Below, piece after piece: positions 16,553 through 25,143 of a stretch of 37,168 bases of DNA. The notes beneath the pieces are model-generated. The model was not told the DNA's origin. It saw only the letters and a program-made list of their open reading frames with translations, and made no database searches. The translations under genes were made by a program, and so were the position numbers. The stretch lies in assembly GCA_046497225.1 (NCBI GenBank), contig JAWOGA010000009.1, positions 1 through 37,168 on the forward strand, read 5' to 3'. Positions within the stretch are counted from its first letter, which is position 1. Every line of letters starts with the position of its first letter. Origin of the DNA: JAXHLG01 sp046497225. Lineage in GTDB: Bacteria > Patescibacteriota > Minisyncoccia > Moranbacterales > DUUL01.

Positions 16553-16938
16553 TGGCAAAATCTTTAAATGTAAAAAATTGCAGAAATTACTGCGCCAAAA
16601 GAGAAAAGAAAAGTTCGGACTTCAAAAAAAGTTTTAGTTTTTTTGATTTTTCGATTAGTTCGAAGTTTTTATTTTTTCTCTTGATTGGATTAATTGGCTT
16701 TAGTGGAATTTTTTATATCTTTCAAGTAAACAAACTTGCTACTATGGGGTATACCATTAATGAGAAGCAACAAACCTTAGATGATTTAAAACAAGAAAAA
16801 AGAGAGCTGGAAATTAAAGTGGCCGGTCTAAGATCCGTTTATCGTTTTGAGAATAAGGAGGAATTATTTGAGATGATTGAGCCGGAAAAAATTAGCTATA
16901 TAGAAGTGGAATCCCAAAGGCCGGTAGCTATGAAATAA
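16552..16938 (+). CDS. ftsL: FtsL-like cell-division protein
   Basis: The 128-residue protein has a basic cytoplasmic N-terminus, a single membrane segment at about residues 38-58 and an extracytoplasmic coiled coil at about 66-95, the FtsL/DivIC bitopic plan. FtsL joins FtsB/DivIC and FtsQ and activates the septal synthase pair FtsW-FtsI. Sequence identity in this family is low, so the call rests on topology plus its position between rsmH and ftsI, the fixed place of ftsL in dcw clusters. It is 145 bp from rsmH, an unusually large gap for this pair, and 15 bp from ftsI. Confidence 0.8.
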   Translation: MAKSLNVKNCRNYCAKREKKSSDFKKSFSFFDFSISSKFLFFLLIGLIGFSGIFYIFQVNKLATMGYTINEKQQTLDDLKQEKRELEIKVAGLRSVYRFENKEELFEMIEPEKISYIEVESQRPVAMK

Positions 16939-16953
16939 TATTGAAAAAACATT

Positions 16954-18801
16954 ATGGCTGGAAGTAACAAAAAAAAAGGAGGGGATGATAATGTTTTTAG
17001 GCTAAGAATAAACTTGCTTTCCTTGGTGGTTATTTCTCTGGGAGGGGTAGTTGTTTTTCAATTGTACTCTCTTCAAATAAAAGCTTATGATGATTACAAG
17101 AAAGAGGCACAAGGGCAGTATATGGTTAGCAGAAATTTAGAGCCTCGAAGAGGGGAAATTTTTATACAAGATCAAGAGGGTCTTTTTCCGGTGGCTGTAA
17201 ATAAAAATATGCCCACCGCTTACGCTGTTCCTAAAATTATTGAAGAAGAGGATATTGCAAACATTGCTGAGCAAGTCAGCGAAGCTCTTCAATTAGATGA
17301 AAAAAAGATTCAAGAAAAACTTCTCAAAAGAGACGATGTATATGAACCTTTGAAAAGAAAATTAAATGAAGAGGAGATTGAAAAAATAAAAAATATTGAT
17401 AATGAGGGAATCAAATTAAGGCAAGAAAGCTGGAGATTTTATCCCGGCGAAAGTTTAGCTTCTCAAGTTATTGGCTTCGTCGGTTACAAGGGGGATGGGA
17501 GAGAGGGAATTTATGGCTTGGAAAGCTATTATCAGAATAAATTAGAAGGTTCGCCGGGATATCTTCATCAAGAAAAAGATAATTCCAACAGGTGGATTTC
17601 TATAGGGGAAAGGACGTTTAAGCCATCTAAAGATGGTGAGAATTTAGTTTTATCAATTGATCATACAGTGCAATACAAAGCGGAGCAAGTGTTAAAAAAT
17701 GCTGTAAAGAAGCATGATGCCGATGGGGGAAGAATTATTATTATGGATCCTTACTCCGGAAATATCATAGCTATGGTGGAAGAGCCCGGATTTAATTTAA
17801 ATAATTATTCCAAAGTTGAAAATCCTTCAGTTTTTAAAAATTTTTTGGTTTCAGATACTTATGAGTGCGGTTCGGTTTTCAAGGCGATTACAATGGCAGC
17901 CGGATTGGATGACGGAGCGGTTGAATTTGATGAGACTTATGTTGACACGGGTCAAGTGAAAGAAGGAGGATACACTATAAAAAATTCCGAAGAGAAAGTT
18001 TACGGAGAACAAAGTATGACAGAAATTATAGAAAACTCTATTAACACCGGAGTTATTTATGTGGAAAAGAAACTAGGAAACGAAAAGTTTTATGATTATG
18101 TTGAAAAATTCGGTTTTGGCGAAAAAACGGGAATTGATTTGCCAAGCGAAGCAAGGGGAAATTTATCCAATTTAAAGTCGGGTAGGGATATTGAGTATTT
18201 TACAGCTTCTTTTGGTCAAGGAATTACAGTCACGCCGATTCAATTAGTTAATGCTTACGCGGCTATTGCTAACGGGGGGGAAGTTCTAGAGCCCAAGTTG
18301 GTTGATTACGTACTCGATTCTAACGGAGAAAAAAGACAGAATAAGAGAAACGTAATAAGGAAGGTTATCTCCCGTGATGCGGCTAATAAAATAAGTTTAA
18401 TGTTGGAAAGCAATGTTTCCGGCGGGCATGGAACTCCGGCGACGGTTCCTGGATATAGAGTGGCGGGAAAGACGGGTACGGCTCAAATTTCTGATAAAGA
18501 AAAAGGTGGATATTTGGAAGATGCCACAGTGGGTTCTTTTGCCGGATTTGCTCCGGTAGAGAATCCTAAATTTGCTATGTTGACGGTAATTGATAACCCT
18601 AAGGATGTTGAGTGGGCTGAAAGTACCGCAGGGCCTGTTTTTGGAGAATTGGCAAAATTCTTATTTGATTACTATGGAATTGAACCGGAATTGGATTTTA
18701 CGCAAGAGGAATTGAATGAATTTGATAAAAGCCATAAATACCTAAGAAATTCAAATCAAGAAGATTCTGAAAAAGATGACCCGGAACCGAAAGAAGAGTA
18801 A
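16954..18801 (+). CDS. ftsI: septal peptidoglycan transpeptidase, class B penicillin-binding protein
   Basis: Cross-links septal peptidoglycan. The 615 residues have a short cytoplasmic end, a membrane anchor at about 20-42, the class B dimerisation/pedestal domain beginning NLEPRRGEIF, and the transpeptidase domain. All three penicillin-binding motifs are present: SVFK (catalytic Ser307, Lys310), SIN (362-364) and KTGT (506-509). The tail after about residue 590 is acidic and there is no PASTA domain. It directly follows ftsL. FtsI rather than SpoVD or PBP2 is chosen from its place in the dcw cluster. Confidence 0.95.
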   Translation: MAGSNKKKGGDDNVFRLRINLLSLVVISLGGVVVFQLYSLQIKAYDDYKKEAQGQYMVSRNLEPRRGEIFIQDQEGLFPVAVNKNMPTAYAVPKIIEEEDIANIAEQVSEALQLDEKKIQEKLLKRDDVYEPLKRKLNEEEIEKIKNIDNEGIKLRQESWRFYPGESLASQVIGFVGYKGDGREGIYGLESYYQNKLEGSPGYLHQEKDNSNRWISIGERTFKPSKDGENLVLSIDHTVQYKAEQVLKNAVKKHDADGGRIIIMDPYSGNIIAMVEEPGFNLNNYSKVENPSVFKNFLVSDTYECGSVFKAITMAAGLDDGAVEFDETYVDTGQVKEGGYTIKNSEEKVYGEQSMTEIIENSINTGVIYVEKKLGNEKFYDYVEKFGFGEKTGIDLPSEARGNLSNLKSGRDIEYFTASFGQGITVTPIQLVNAYAAIANGGEVLEPKLVDYVLDSNGEKRQNKRNVIRKVISRDAANKISLMLESNVSGGHGTPATVPGYRVAGKTGTAQISDKEKGGYLEDATVGSFAGFAPVENPKFAMLTVIDNPKDVEWAESTAGPVFGELAKFLFDYYGIEPELDFTQEELNEFDKSHKYLRNSNQEDSEKDDPEPKEE

Positions 18802-18918
18802 ATAACAATTTAGCCTGGGTGGTTATGTTACTGAGAATTAAATCAAATTAACGAGCTTAAATAATTAATTAGAAGTTATATTTCTCAAATAAAAAGTTAA
18901 AAATTTTGAATCAGCTAA

Positions 18919-20184
18919 ATGAAGAAAAAAATAATCCAGAAAATTTTAAGAAGTATGGCAAGGGCTGTACTTAAAAAAAGAAGGCCTTTTGTGATAGCAA
19001 TAACGGGTAGTATAGGGAAAACAACCACTAAGGAGATGGTTGGTAAAATGCTTTCCGACTTCAAAGAAGTTCGTTTTAGTAAAGGGAATTATAATAATGA
19101 AATCGGAGTTCCATTGACTATTATTGGAACCTATATTAAGCCCGGAAGGTCCAAGTTGATTCAATTTTTTAAAGTATTTTTTGTTTGGTTATCAGTAATT
19201 TTTAGTGGAAAAAATTATCCGGAGATTTTAATTTTGGAATTTGGAGCTGATCATCCGGGTGATATTAAATATTTGTGCGAATTTATTCCCGTATCAGTAG
19301 GAGTTTTGACAGACATAGGCATCTCTCATTTGGAAAATTTTGGTTCGAAAGATTCAATAGCCAAGGAGAAGGGAGTCTTGTTGAGAAGTTTATCTTCTGA
19401 TTCTCTAGCTGTTTTCAATTGTGATAATCCTAAAGTGAAAGCAATAGGGAAAAAAATTAATGCTAATACCTTGAGTTACGGTTTTAGTGATAATTGTAAA
19501 TTGAGAGCATCTGATTTTTACTATGATTACAAAAACGGGAATTCCGAAGGAATTAAAGTTTTAAATGGAACAGGATTTAAGCTTACGTATCAAGGTAAAT
19601 TAATGCCGGTCAAATTGGATTATTGTATTGGAACAGGAAGTGTATATGCAGCGTTGGCCGCATTGGGAGTTGGGCTTTATTTTGATTTGAATATGGTTGA
19701 AATGATGCAATCATTAAAAAATGTTCGCCCGTGTCCTGGAAGAATGAACTTAATTAAGGGCATTAAAGAAACTATCATCATTGATGATTCTTACAATAGC
19801 GCTCCGGATAGCCTAAGTTCAGCCTTGGAGGCTTTGAGGGAGTTGAATGCGGAAAGAAAAATTCTAGTTTTAGGTGATATGCTTGAACTTGGAGAAGAAG
19901 AGGAAGAAGCTCATAAACAAGCCTTATCGGAAGTTTTTGATTCCAAGCCGGATGCTGTTTTATTGGTAGGCGAGAGGTTTCAAGAGGCCACTGAAAGTCT
20001 TTCTGCGAGTAAAAAAGAAAAAGTCATCGTCTTTGAAAATGCCAAAAAAGCCGGTAGATTTTTACAGGACTATATTAAAGTGGGAGACCTGATTCTTATT
20101 AAAGGCTCACGAGGCATAAGTTTGGAAAAAGCCGTTAAAGAAATAATGAGGCATCCGGAAGAGGCGAAAAGGCTTTTGGTTTAA
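18919..20184 (+). CDS. murF: UDP-MurNAc-tripeptide:D-Ala-D-Ala ligase
   Basis: Adds D-alanyl-D-alanine to the UDP-muramyl tripeptide, the last cytoplasmic step of the peptide stem. The 421 residues carry the Mur ligase P-loop GSIGKTTT (30-37), the GNYNNEIGVPLTI motif, EFGADHPGDIKYL, and the C-terminal IIDDSYNSAPDSL and LGDMLELG motifs. The latter two are diagnostic for MurF against the other Mur ligases. The N-terminal substrate domain is short, giving a protein about 30 residues below the E. coli length. It lies 117 bp after ftsI. murE, mraY and murD, which normally sit here, are absent. Confidence 0.92.
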   Translation: MKKKIIQKILRSMARAVLKKRRPFVIAITGSIGKTTTKEMVGKMLSDFKEVRFSKGNYNNEIGVPLTIIGTYIKPGRSKLIQFFKVFFVWLSVIFSGKNYPEILILEFGADHPGDIKYLCEFIPVSVGVLTDIGISHLENFGSKDSIAKEKGVLLRSLSSDSLAVFNCDNPKVKAIGKKINANTLSYGFSDNCKLRASDFYYDYKNGNSEGIKVLNGTGFKLTYQGKLMPVKLDYCIGTGSVYAALAALGVGLYFDLNMVEMMQSLKNVRPCPGRMNLIKGIKETIIIDDSYNSAPDSLSSALEALRELNAERKILVLGDMLELGEEEEEAHKQALSEVFDSKPDAVLLVGERFQEATESLSASKKEKVIVFENAKKAGRFLQDYIKVGDLILIKGSRGISLEKAVKEIMRHPEEAKRLLV

Positions 20185-20239
20185 TTATATATGGTGTTTA
20201 ATTTGTTATTTGCTGCTTTTTAGTAATTATTGATTTTTA

Positions 20240-20268
20240 AGACTTACTGTTTATTGGGTAAGTTTTTT
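20240..20268 (+). terminator. probable terminator after murF
   Basis: ACTTAC (20242-20247) pairs with GTAAGT (20258-20263), loop of 10 nt, followed by a run of six T. The stem is short, so strength is uncertain. The remaining sequence up to the tRNA promoter shows no gene. Confidence 0.5.
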
Positions 20269-20429
20269 GCTTTAATTGGAAAAAAGATTGAGCATGAGGG
20301 AGAGTTTCTATGTAATAAAAGATTTATTTTTCGGTTATGAGGTTTTATTGCAAAGAGGTATTTTGTGAATATTTTATTCAATCTTATTTTTTACCTCTTT
20401 CTTAGTGATTTGAGTATTAAGCGCGCGTC

Positions 20430-20458
20430 TTTTCAAATATATTTTTTTGTTGTATAAT
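20430..20458 (+). promoter_or_regulatory. promoter of tRNA-Gln
   Basis: TTTTCA (20430-20435), 17 nt, TATAAT (20453-20458). The -10 is perfect and the -35 matches four of six bases. The predicted start is near 20465, twelve bases before the mature tRNA 5' end. A GCGCGC run lies just upstream of the -35. Confidence 0.65.
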
Positions 20459-20476
20459 CCATTCCAGTTTTGGTAT

Positions 20477-20547
20477 TCGGGGATCGTCTAACGGTAGGAC
20501 AACGGGTTCTGGTCCCGTCAATTGGGGTTCGAGTCCCTATCCCCGAG
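20477..20547 (+). tRNA. tRNA-Gln (anticodon CUG)
   Basis: A full cloverleaf can be drawn. Acceptor arms are TCGGGGA (20477-20483) and TCCCCGA (20540-20546); the D arm is GTC/GAC; the anticodon arm is ACGGG-TTCTGGT-CCCGT with CTG in the loop; the T arm is TGGGG-TTCGAGT-CCCTA. The weak U1-A72 first pair and G73 discriminator are glutamine identity features. CCA is not encoded (the 3' flank reads CAG), so CCA must be added by nucleotidyltransferase. The next ATG is 16 nt downstream. Confidence 0.97.
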
Positions 20548-20562
20548 CAGTTAATATATTTT

Positions 20563-21879
20563 ATGCTTCATCTAAAAGGAAAATTAGCCGGTATAGGAAG
20601 AGCTAAATGGTCTTCCGAGACTGGGTTCGTGCTGGCTACCGCTGCTGCGGCTATAGGGCTGGGCAATATTTGGAGGTTTCCTTATATAGCCGGTGAAAAT
20701 GGAGGCGGTTCTTTTGTAATTGCTTACATTTTAGCTGTTTTGATTTTGGGAATTCCTCTTATGGTATTGGAGATGATTGCCGGCAGTATAGAGCATGGAA
20801 GTCCTGTGAGAACGTTTCGAGCGCTTAATAATAAAGCGGCCGGCTTTGGGTGGTTTGTTGTTGTTTTGACTATTATTATAATGAGTTACTATCTGGCTAT
20901 AACGGGCTGGACTCTGGGGTTTGCAGTAGAAAGTTATACCGGAAACATAACTTCTTTTGCCGAATTTACGGATAAATATACTTCTCTCTTGTATTTTGCG
21001 GTAGTGGTGGGAATGGCTTCCGCGGTGGTAGCCAAGGGTGTGAAAGCAATTGAATTGCTTTCTAAAATATTAATGCCCTTTTTGATTTTAATTGTAATTT
21101 TTTTAGCCGGGTATAGTCTTAGTTTAGAGAAAGCCGGAGAGGCGCTAACTTTTTTGTTTAAACCGGAATGGTCAGGGTTTTTTAATATAAAGATGTGGCT
21201 TTTAGCTTTTGGGCAGGCTTTTTATTCTTTGGCCGTAGGGCAAGGGTATTTGATAACTTATGGCAGTTTTTTGCCCAAGGGGGTTAATTTGCCTAGAGCG
21301 GCGGGCATCGTTGCTTCCGCTGAGACTATGATAGCCTTGCTGGCAGGTATAATTATTTTTCCGGTAATTTTTTCTTTTGGAATGAATCCGGAGCAGGGGA
21401 CTCAACTGGCTTTTACTACTTTACCCGTTATTTTTAACTCCATACCGTTCGGAGGATATTTGGCGATAATTTTTTTCACTTTATTTTTCCTGGCCGCTAT
21501 CAGCTCTTGCATAGCCGGAATGGAGGTTGTTAAAACCGCCTTTAGGGAAGAATTCGGTTTTTCTCATAGAAAGGGCACTTTTTACGCTTTTGTTCCGGTT
21601 GTTCCTTTGGGATTTTTATCCGCTTTAAGTTTTACACCGCTGGGTTTTTCCTTTTTGGGTAGGCCTTTTTTGGAAATTTTGGATTTATTCGCCGCTAACC
21701 AAGTAATTGTGATTTCCGGTATTGCCGGGGGCGCATTAATCAGTTGGTCTTTTAATAAGAAAGATTTAATTGAAAGTATTGGTACTAAATGGAAAAAGAC
21801 AGCGGGAATATCCATTAGTTTGGTTAGGGCTTTGCCGGTTTTAGCGATTTTGGTGTTATTTTTGTCTTGGGTTGTTTAA
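20563..21879 (+). CDS. sodium-dependent transporter, neurotransmitter:sodium symporter (NSS/LeuT) family
   Basis: 438 residues from the ATG at 20563; the frame is open further upstream, but that part is the tRNA. The N-terminus WSSETGFVLATAAAAIGLGNIWRFPY (about 16-41) is the family signature; it contains the unwound part of TM1 that binds sodium and substrate. About eleven to twelve hydrophobic segments follow, as in bacterial NSS proteins. Substrates are usually amino acids such as leucine, tyrosine or tryptophan; which one applies here is not clear. Amino-acid import suits an organism with little biosynthesis. The start lies 15 nt after the tRNA, so it is probably read from the tRNA promoter. 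Confidence 0.92.
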   Translation: MLHLKGKLAGIGRAKWSSETGFVLATAAAAIGLGNIWRFPYIAGENGGGSFVIAYILAVLILGIPLMVLEMIAGSIEHGSPVRTFRALNNKAAGFGWFVVVLTIIIMSYYLAITGWTLGFAVESYTGNITSFAEFTDKYTSLLYFAVVVGMASAVVAKGVKAIELLSKILMPFLILIVIFLAGYSLSLEKAGEALTFLFKPEWSGFFNIKMWLLAFGQAFYSLAVGQGYLITYGSFLPKGVNLPRAAGIVASAETMIALLAGIIIFPVIFSFGMNPEQGTQLAFTTLPVIFNSIPFGGYLAIIFFTLFFLAAISSCIAGMEVVKTAFREEFGFSHRKGTFYAFVPVVPLGFLSALSFTPLGFSFLGRPFLEILDLFAANQVIVISGIAGGALISWSFNKKDLIESIGTKWKKTAGISISLVRALPVLAILVLFLSWVV

Positions 21880-21892
21880 TTTAATTTTTACT

Positions 21893-22198
21893 ATGACTTT
21901 TAGTAGACAGGTTTATCTTTTGTTGAAAAAAGTTCCTGCAGGAAAAGTGGTTTCTTATGGTCAAATTGCCGATGCTTGCGGTAGGCCCGGCGCTGCAAGA
22001 GCTGTTGGGAATGTTTTGAACCGCAACCCTCAACCCGGAGTATTTCCTTGTCATAGGGTTATTAGAGCCAATGGGCATATTGGGGGATTTATGCTGGGAA
22101 TTGATAAAAAATCCGAAATACTTAGAAAAGAAGGAGTGAAGGTTTCTAAAAAAGGATTTATTGACTTTGAAGAGTTTGGTTTTGATTTTGAAATATAA
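21893..22198 (+). CDS. methylated-DNA-protein-cysteine methyltransferase domain protein (MGMT/Ogt-like)
   Basis: 101 residues from the ATG at 21893; an alternative start at 21872 would overlap the transporter gene and add seven hydrophobic residues outside the fold. Only the DNA-binding/active-site domain is present: VPAGKVVSYGQIA, a helix-turn-helix with ARAVGN, the active-site motif PCHRVI (Cys53) and the following GGF. The alkyl-accepting cysteine is intact, so this is not an alkyltransferase-like (PWHR) protein. The N-terminal domain of full-length Ogt is missing, as in many compact family members. It is 13 bp from the transporter gene and likely co-transcribed. Confidence 0.92.
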   Translation: MTFSRQVYLLLKKVPAGKVVSYGQIADACGRPGAARAVGNVLNRNPQPGVFPCHRVIRANGHIGGFMLGIDKKSEILRKEGVKVSKKGFIDFEEFGFDFEI

Positions 22199-22267
22199 AT
22201 TAAATTAAAGAGGTATTAAATTTTGCCTAGAATTATTTTTTGGTGTTTTTAATCTTTAAGTTTTTTT

Positions 22268-22585
22268 ATGGATGTTTTTAGCGCAACCATACCTTTGGCA
22301 AACGCTCAAATGTTTAATGATGGAATGATGCAGGGAAGCGGATTTGGATTTTTTGGAGCCTTGCTAGGTTTTATGTTTACTGTTATTTTTTGGATCCTCT
22401 TAATTGTCGGAATTTTTTACTTGGTTAAGTACTTAACGTCGCGAGACAAGGAAAACGGCGTTGCAGGCTCTGAAGAAAAAGAGAATTCTAGTCAAAAAGC
22501 TATAGATATATTAAAAGAACGTTATGCCAGAGGAGAAATTGATAAAGAAGAATTTGACCAAAAAAAGAAAGATTTGCGAGATTAA
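22268..22585 (+). CDS. small membrane protein with SHOCT domain
   Basis: 105 residues. A Met/Gly-rich start precedes one or two hydrophobic segments (about 26-56, GALLGFMFTVIFWILLIVGIFYLVKYL). A short charged linker leads to a C-terminal SHOCT motif (about 76-104: AIDILKERYARGEIDKEEFD), a short helical hairpin often found at the ends of small membrane proteins. Function of SHOCT proteins is unknown; they are thought to mediate oligomerisation or interaction. It lies 69 bp downstream of the MGMT gene. The 275 bp that follow, to ftsE, hold no recognisable gene. Confidence 0.82.
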   Translation: MDVFSATIPLANAQMFNDGMMQGSGFGFFGALLGFMFTVIFWILLIVGIFYLVKYLTSRDKENGVAGSEEKENSSQKAIDILKERYARGEIDKEEFDQKKKDLRD

Positions 22586-22860
22586 ATTTTTTAGTTGATT
22601 TTTTGGAAAATAAATAAAAATTATTAGTTTTGAGAAACTGATTTAAATCAGAGTTGTTTTGGGTTTCCATTGCGTTGAGGTGGTTAATTTTTGTTGCAAT
22701 TTTTAGGGTGCTTACTGATATCTTGGATAGCAAGACAAAGATTCAAGAATTTAATGCTCCTTTTTAAACCCTTTTAAAATATTTAAAAATATATTAAAAT
22801 GAAAAAGTATTCAGAGAAAGGTTTTTTGAATTTTGACTTAATTTTGATGAAAATAAAAAT

Positions 22861-23544
22861 ATGATCAAATGTAAAAGTGTTTCTAAGGTTTATCCGGGTA
22901 ATGCCCCCGCCTTGGAAAATATTAATTTTCATGTTGAAGATGGAGAATTTGTTTCCATTGTAGGACAGTCCGGAGCGGGCAAGTCGACGCTAATAAGGCT
23001 TTTGCATGCCGAAGAAAAGCCCACTTCAGGGGATATTGTTTTTAATAAAGAAAGTATTGTAAATCTTAAGAAAAGACATCTTCCTAGACACAGAAGGGAT
23101 ATTGGAGTAGTTTTCCAAGATTTCAAGTTACTTCCCAAGAAAAACTTATTTGAAAATATTTCTTTTGCCATGGAAGTTGCCGGGAAGCCCAACGAGGAAA
23201 TAGAAGAAGATGTTCCTCAGGTTTTGGAGATTGTCGGTTTGGAAAAACAAATGCGCAAGTATCCGCACGAGGTTTCCGGAGGAGAGCAGCAGCGCGCTGC
23301 CATTGCAAGAGCTTTGGTTAACAGACCAAAGGTTTTAGTGGCTGATGAACCTACGGGGAACCTGGATCCGGAGGCCAGTTGGGAAATCGTTCAGGCTTTA
23401 TTGAAAATTAACAAATATGGGACTACGGTTCTCTTGGCAACTCACAATAAAGATATAGTAGATAAAATTTGTAAGAGAGTTATTGTTTTAAAAGAGGGGA
23501 GAATGTTTAAAGATGAGAAAAAAGGAAAATATTGCTTGAATTGA
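22861..23544 (+). CDS. ftsE: cell-division ABC transporter ATPase FtsE
   Basis: Cytoplasmic ATPase of the FtsEX complex, which uses ATP to activate peptidoglycan hydrolases at the septum. The 227 residues show Walker A GQSGAGKST (35-43), Q-loop VVFQDFKLLP, signature VSGGEQQRAAIARAL (138-152), Walker B VLVADEP (158-164; Glu163) and the H-loop THN. The VFQDFKLLP wording is typical of FtsE. The gene is followed by ftsX after 86 bp. A weak TTGACT...TAAAAA promoter could lie just before the ATG. Confidence 0.95.
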   Translation: MIKCKSVSKVYPGNAPALENINFHVEDGEFVSIVGQSGAGKSTLIRLLHAEEKPTSGDIVFNKESIVNLKKRHLPRHRRDIGVVFQDFKLLPKKNLFENISFAMEVAGKPNEEIEEDVPQVLEIVGLEKQMRKYPHEVSGGEQQRAAIARALVNRPKVLVADEPTGNLDPEASWEIVQALLKINKYGTTVLLATHNKDIVDKICKRVIVLKEGRMFKDEKKGKYCLN

Positions 23545-23630
23545 TTTGGAGCGCTGATGTATACAGTATTTTAGTTTAGAATAATTTTTATAAACAATAG
23601 TGTTAAGCTATAAATAATTAATACAAAAAC

Positions 23631-24572
23631 ATGTTTTTAAAGCTTTTTCGGACATTTAAGACGGGATTTCAAAATTTTTATCGCAATGGCGTTTTGTCTG
23701 TGTTAACTATAAGCGTTATTGTTATTGCTATTTTTATTATTAACATTCAAGCTAGTGTTACCTATTCGGAAAATTTATTGCTGGAAGACATAGAAAACAG
23801 AGTTAGCGTCTCAGTTTATTTTGATCAGGGAGCTTCAGAATCCAAAATAAAAGCCATAAAAGACGAATTTAGCGGATATGAAGAAGTTGAATCTATAGAA
23901 TATATTTCCCAGGAAGATGCGATGGCAGAGTTTAAGAAGGAAAATCAAGATAGTGAAATACTTCAAAAATCGATAGAGGAACTTGATGAAAATCCTTTTG
24001 AAGCTTCTTTGAATGTTAAGGCTAAAGACTCATCTGACTATCAATTAATTGTTAATTCAATTAGAAATAGTCAATACAGTGATATCATTTCCAGTGTTAA
24101 TTATGATAAGTATGATTCAATAATAGATAACTTAAGCGGTCAAATTGAATCTAATCGTAAAATAGGTTTTATTTTAGGAGGAACTTTGTCTTTGGTGGCA
24201 ATCTTAATTACCTTTAACAGCATTAGAATAACAATGTTTGCTTACGGCAAAGAAATTGAGATTATGAAGTTAGTTGGCGCTTCTAATAATTATGTGAGAA
24301 TGCCTTTTGTTTGGGAGGGAATTTTTTATGGAATTATCTCTTCAGTGTTTGCTCTTCCTTTATCTTATGGCTACTTGAAGTCTGTAGCGGCGAATGAGAC
24401 GGCCGGAGCTATCATGCCTTTTTCCAGCGGGATCTACCTGGATGAGTTTTTGAATGGTTTTTTTGTGGAAAACTTGTGGTGGATAATTTTGGCGGAAATT
24501 GGAGCCGGAATATTGCTGGGAATGACAAGTTCTTTAATTGCAATAAGAAGATATCTTAAAGAAAGAGGTTGA
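23631..24572 (+). CDS. ftsX: cell-division protein FtsX
   Basis: Membrane partner of FtsE. The 313-residue protein has the expected plan: a cytoplasmic N-terminus, membrane segment 1 at about 22-42, an extracytoplasmic domain of about 125 residues (NRVSVSVYFDQGAS onward), then three more segments at about 176-200, 228-250 and 280-303. The conserved GKEIEIMKLVGASNNYVRMPFVWEG motif links segments 2 and 3. The extracytoplasmic loop is the part that contacts hydrolases or their adaptors in characterised systems. No such hydrolase gene lies nearby. Confidence 0.95.
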   Translation: MFLKLFRTFKTGFQNFYRNGVLSVLTISVIVIAIFIINIQASVTYSENLLLEDIENRVSVSVYFDQGASESKIKAIKDEFSGYEEVESIEYISQEDAMAEFKKENQDSEILQKSIEELDENPFEASLNVKAKDSSDYQLIVNSIRNSQYSDIISSVNYDKYDSIIDNLSGQIESNRKIGFILGGTLSLVAILITFNSIRITMFAYGKEIEIMKLVGASNNYVRMPFVWEGIFYGIISSVFALPLSYGYLKSVAANETAGAIMPFSSGIYLDEFLNGFFVENLWWIILAEIGAGILLGMTSSLIAIRRYLKERG

Positions 24573-24646
24573 TTATTGTTTTGAAATGATTTAAAATCAT
24601 TAATAATTCGTTTTAAAGAACGATTTAAAAAATAACTTATTTTAAA

Positions 24647-24967
24647 ATGGGAATATTTAATTTTAGAAAGAAGAAAGAAGAAAAAACTCCGGAGGAAAAA
24701 GGGGGAGACAAGCAAATGGATCAGTTTGATGCTATGATGGACCAGATCGATACATCTAAACTCTCCAGGAAGGAACGTTGGGCATTAAAGGCGTTCAAAA
24801 AATTGCCAAAATCAAAAAGAGAAGATGCTATCAGGCAAGCTATGAATCCTCAAAATTTATATAAAGAGAAAGACAAGGTCATTAAACAGTTGGATGAAAT
24901 GGTCAAAAGCGGTCAAATGACAAAAGAGGAGGCAGAGCAAATGAAAAGGCAGTTTGGATTGAAATAG
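24647..24967 (+). CDS. small highly charged protein of unknown function
   Basis: 106 residues with no membrane segment or signal peptide. A Lys/Glu-rich N-terminus is followed by a helical region (about 35-70, KERWALKAFKKLPKSKRED) and a C-terminal helical hairpin with the rhythm LDEMVKSGQMTKEEAEQMKRQFG, similar in pattern to SHOCT-type tails. Composition predicts a mostly helical cytoplasmic protein. It is 74 bp after ftsX and followed by a good terminator, so it ends the ftsE-ftsX transcript and may be functionally linked to it. No family is recognised. Confidence 0.7.
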   Translation: MGIFNFRKKKEEKTPEEKGGDKQMDQFDAMMDQIDTSKLSRKERWALKAFKKLPKSKREDAIRQAMNPQNLYKEKDKVIKQLDEMVKSGQMTKEEAEQMKRQFGLK

Positions 24968-25074
24968 TTGAATTAAAAATTATGCATTTGACATTTTTTA
25001 TTATCGCAACTTGCATTATTTTTGTTTGAATTTTTTGGAGTTGCTTGTGTTCAAATATAAATAACAACAAAACA

Positions 25075-25110
25075 AAATTTGCCGGTTTCCCAATCGGCTT
25101 TTTGTTTTTA
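25075..25110 (+). terminator. intrinsic terminator ending the ftsE-ftsX unit
   Basis: GCCGGTT (25081-25087) pairs with AATCGGC (25092-25098) including one G-U, loop TCCC, then T5-G-T5. Preceding A residues can extend the stem. It lies between the small charged protein and the PP-loop gene. Confidence 0.8.
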
Positions 25111-25143
25111 TTTTTTATCTTAGTAAAGAGTAATTTTAATGAA

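Noticed and set aside
25045..25143. Hydrophobic N-terminal extension of the PP-loop enzyme, resembling a membrane anchor
   Set aside because: It is the translation of a terminator stem and T run; the conserved domain starts right after the ATG at 25144.
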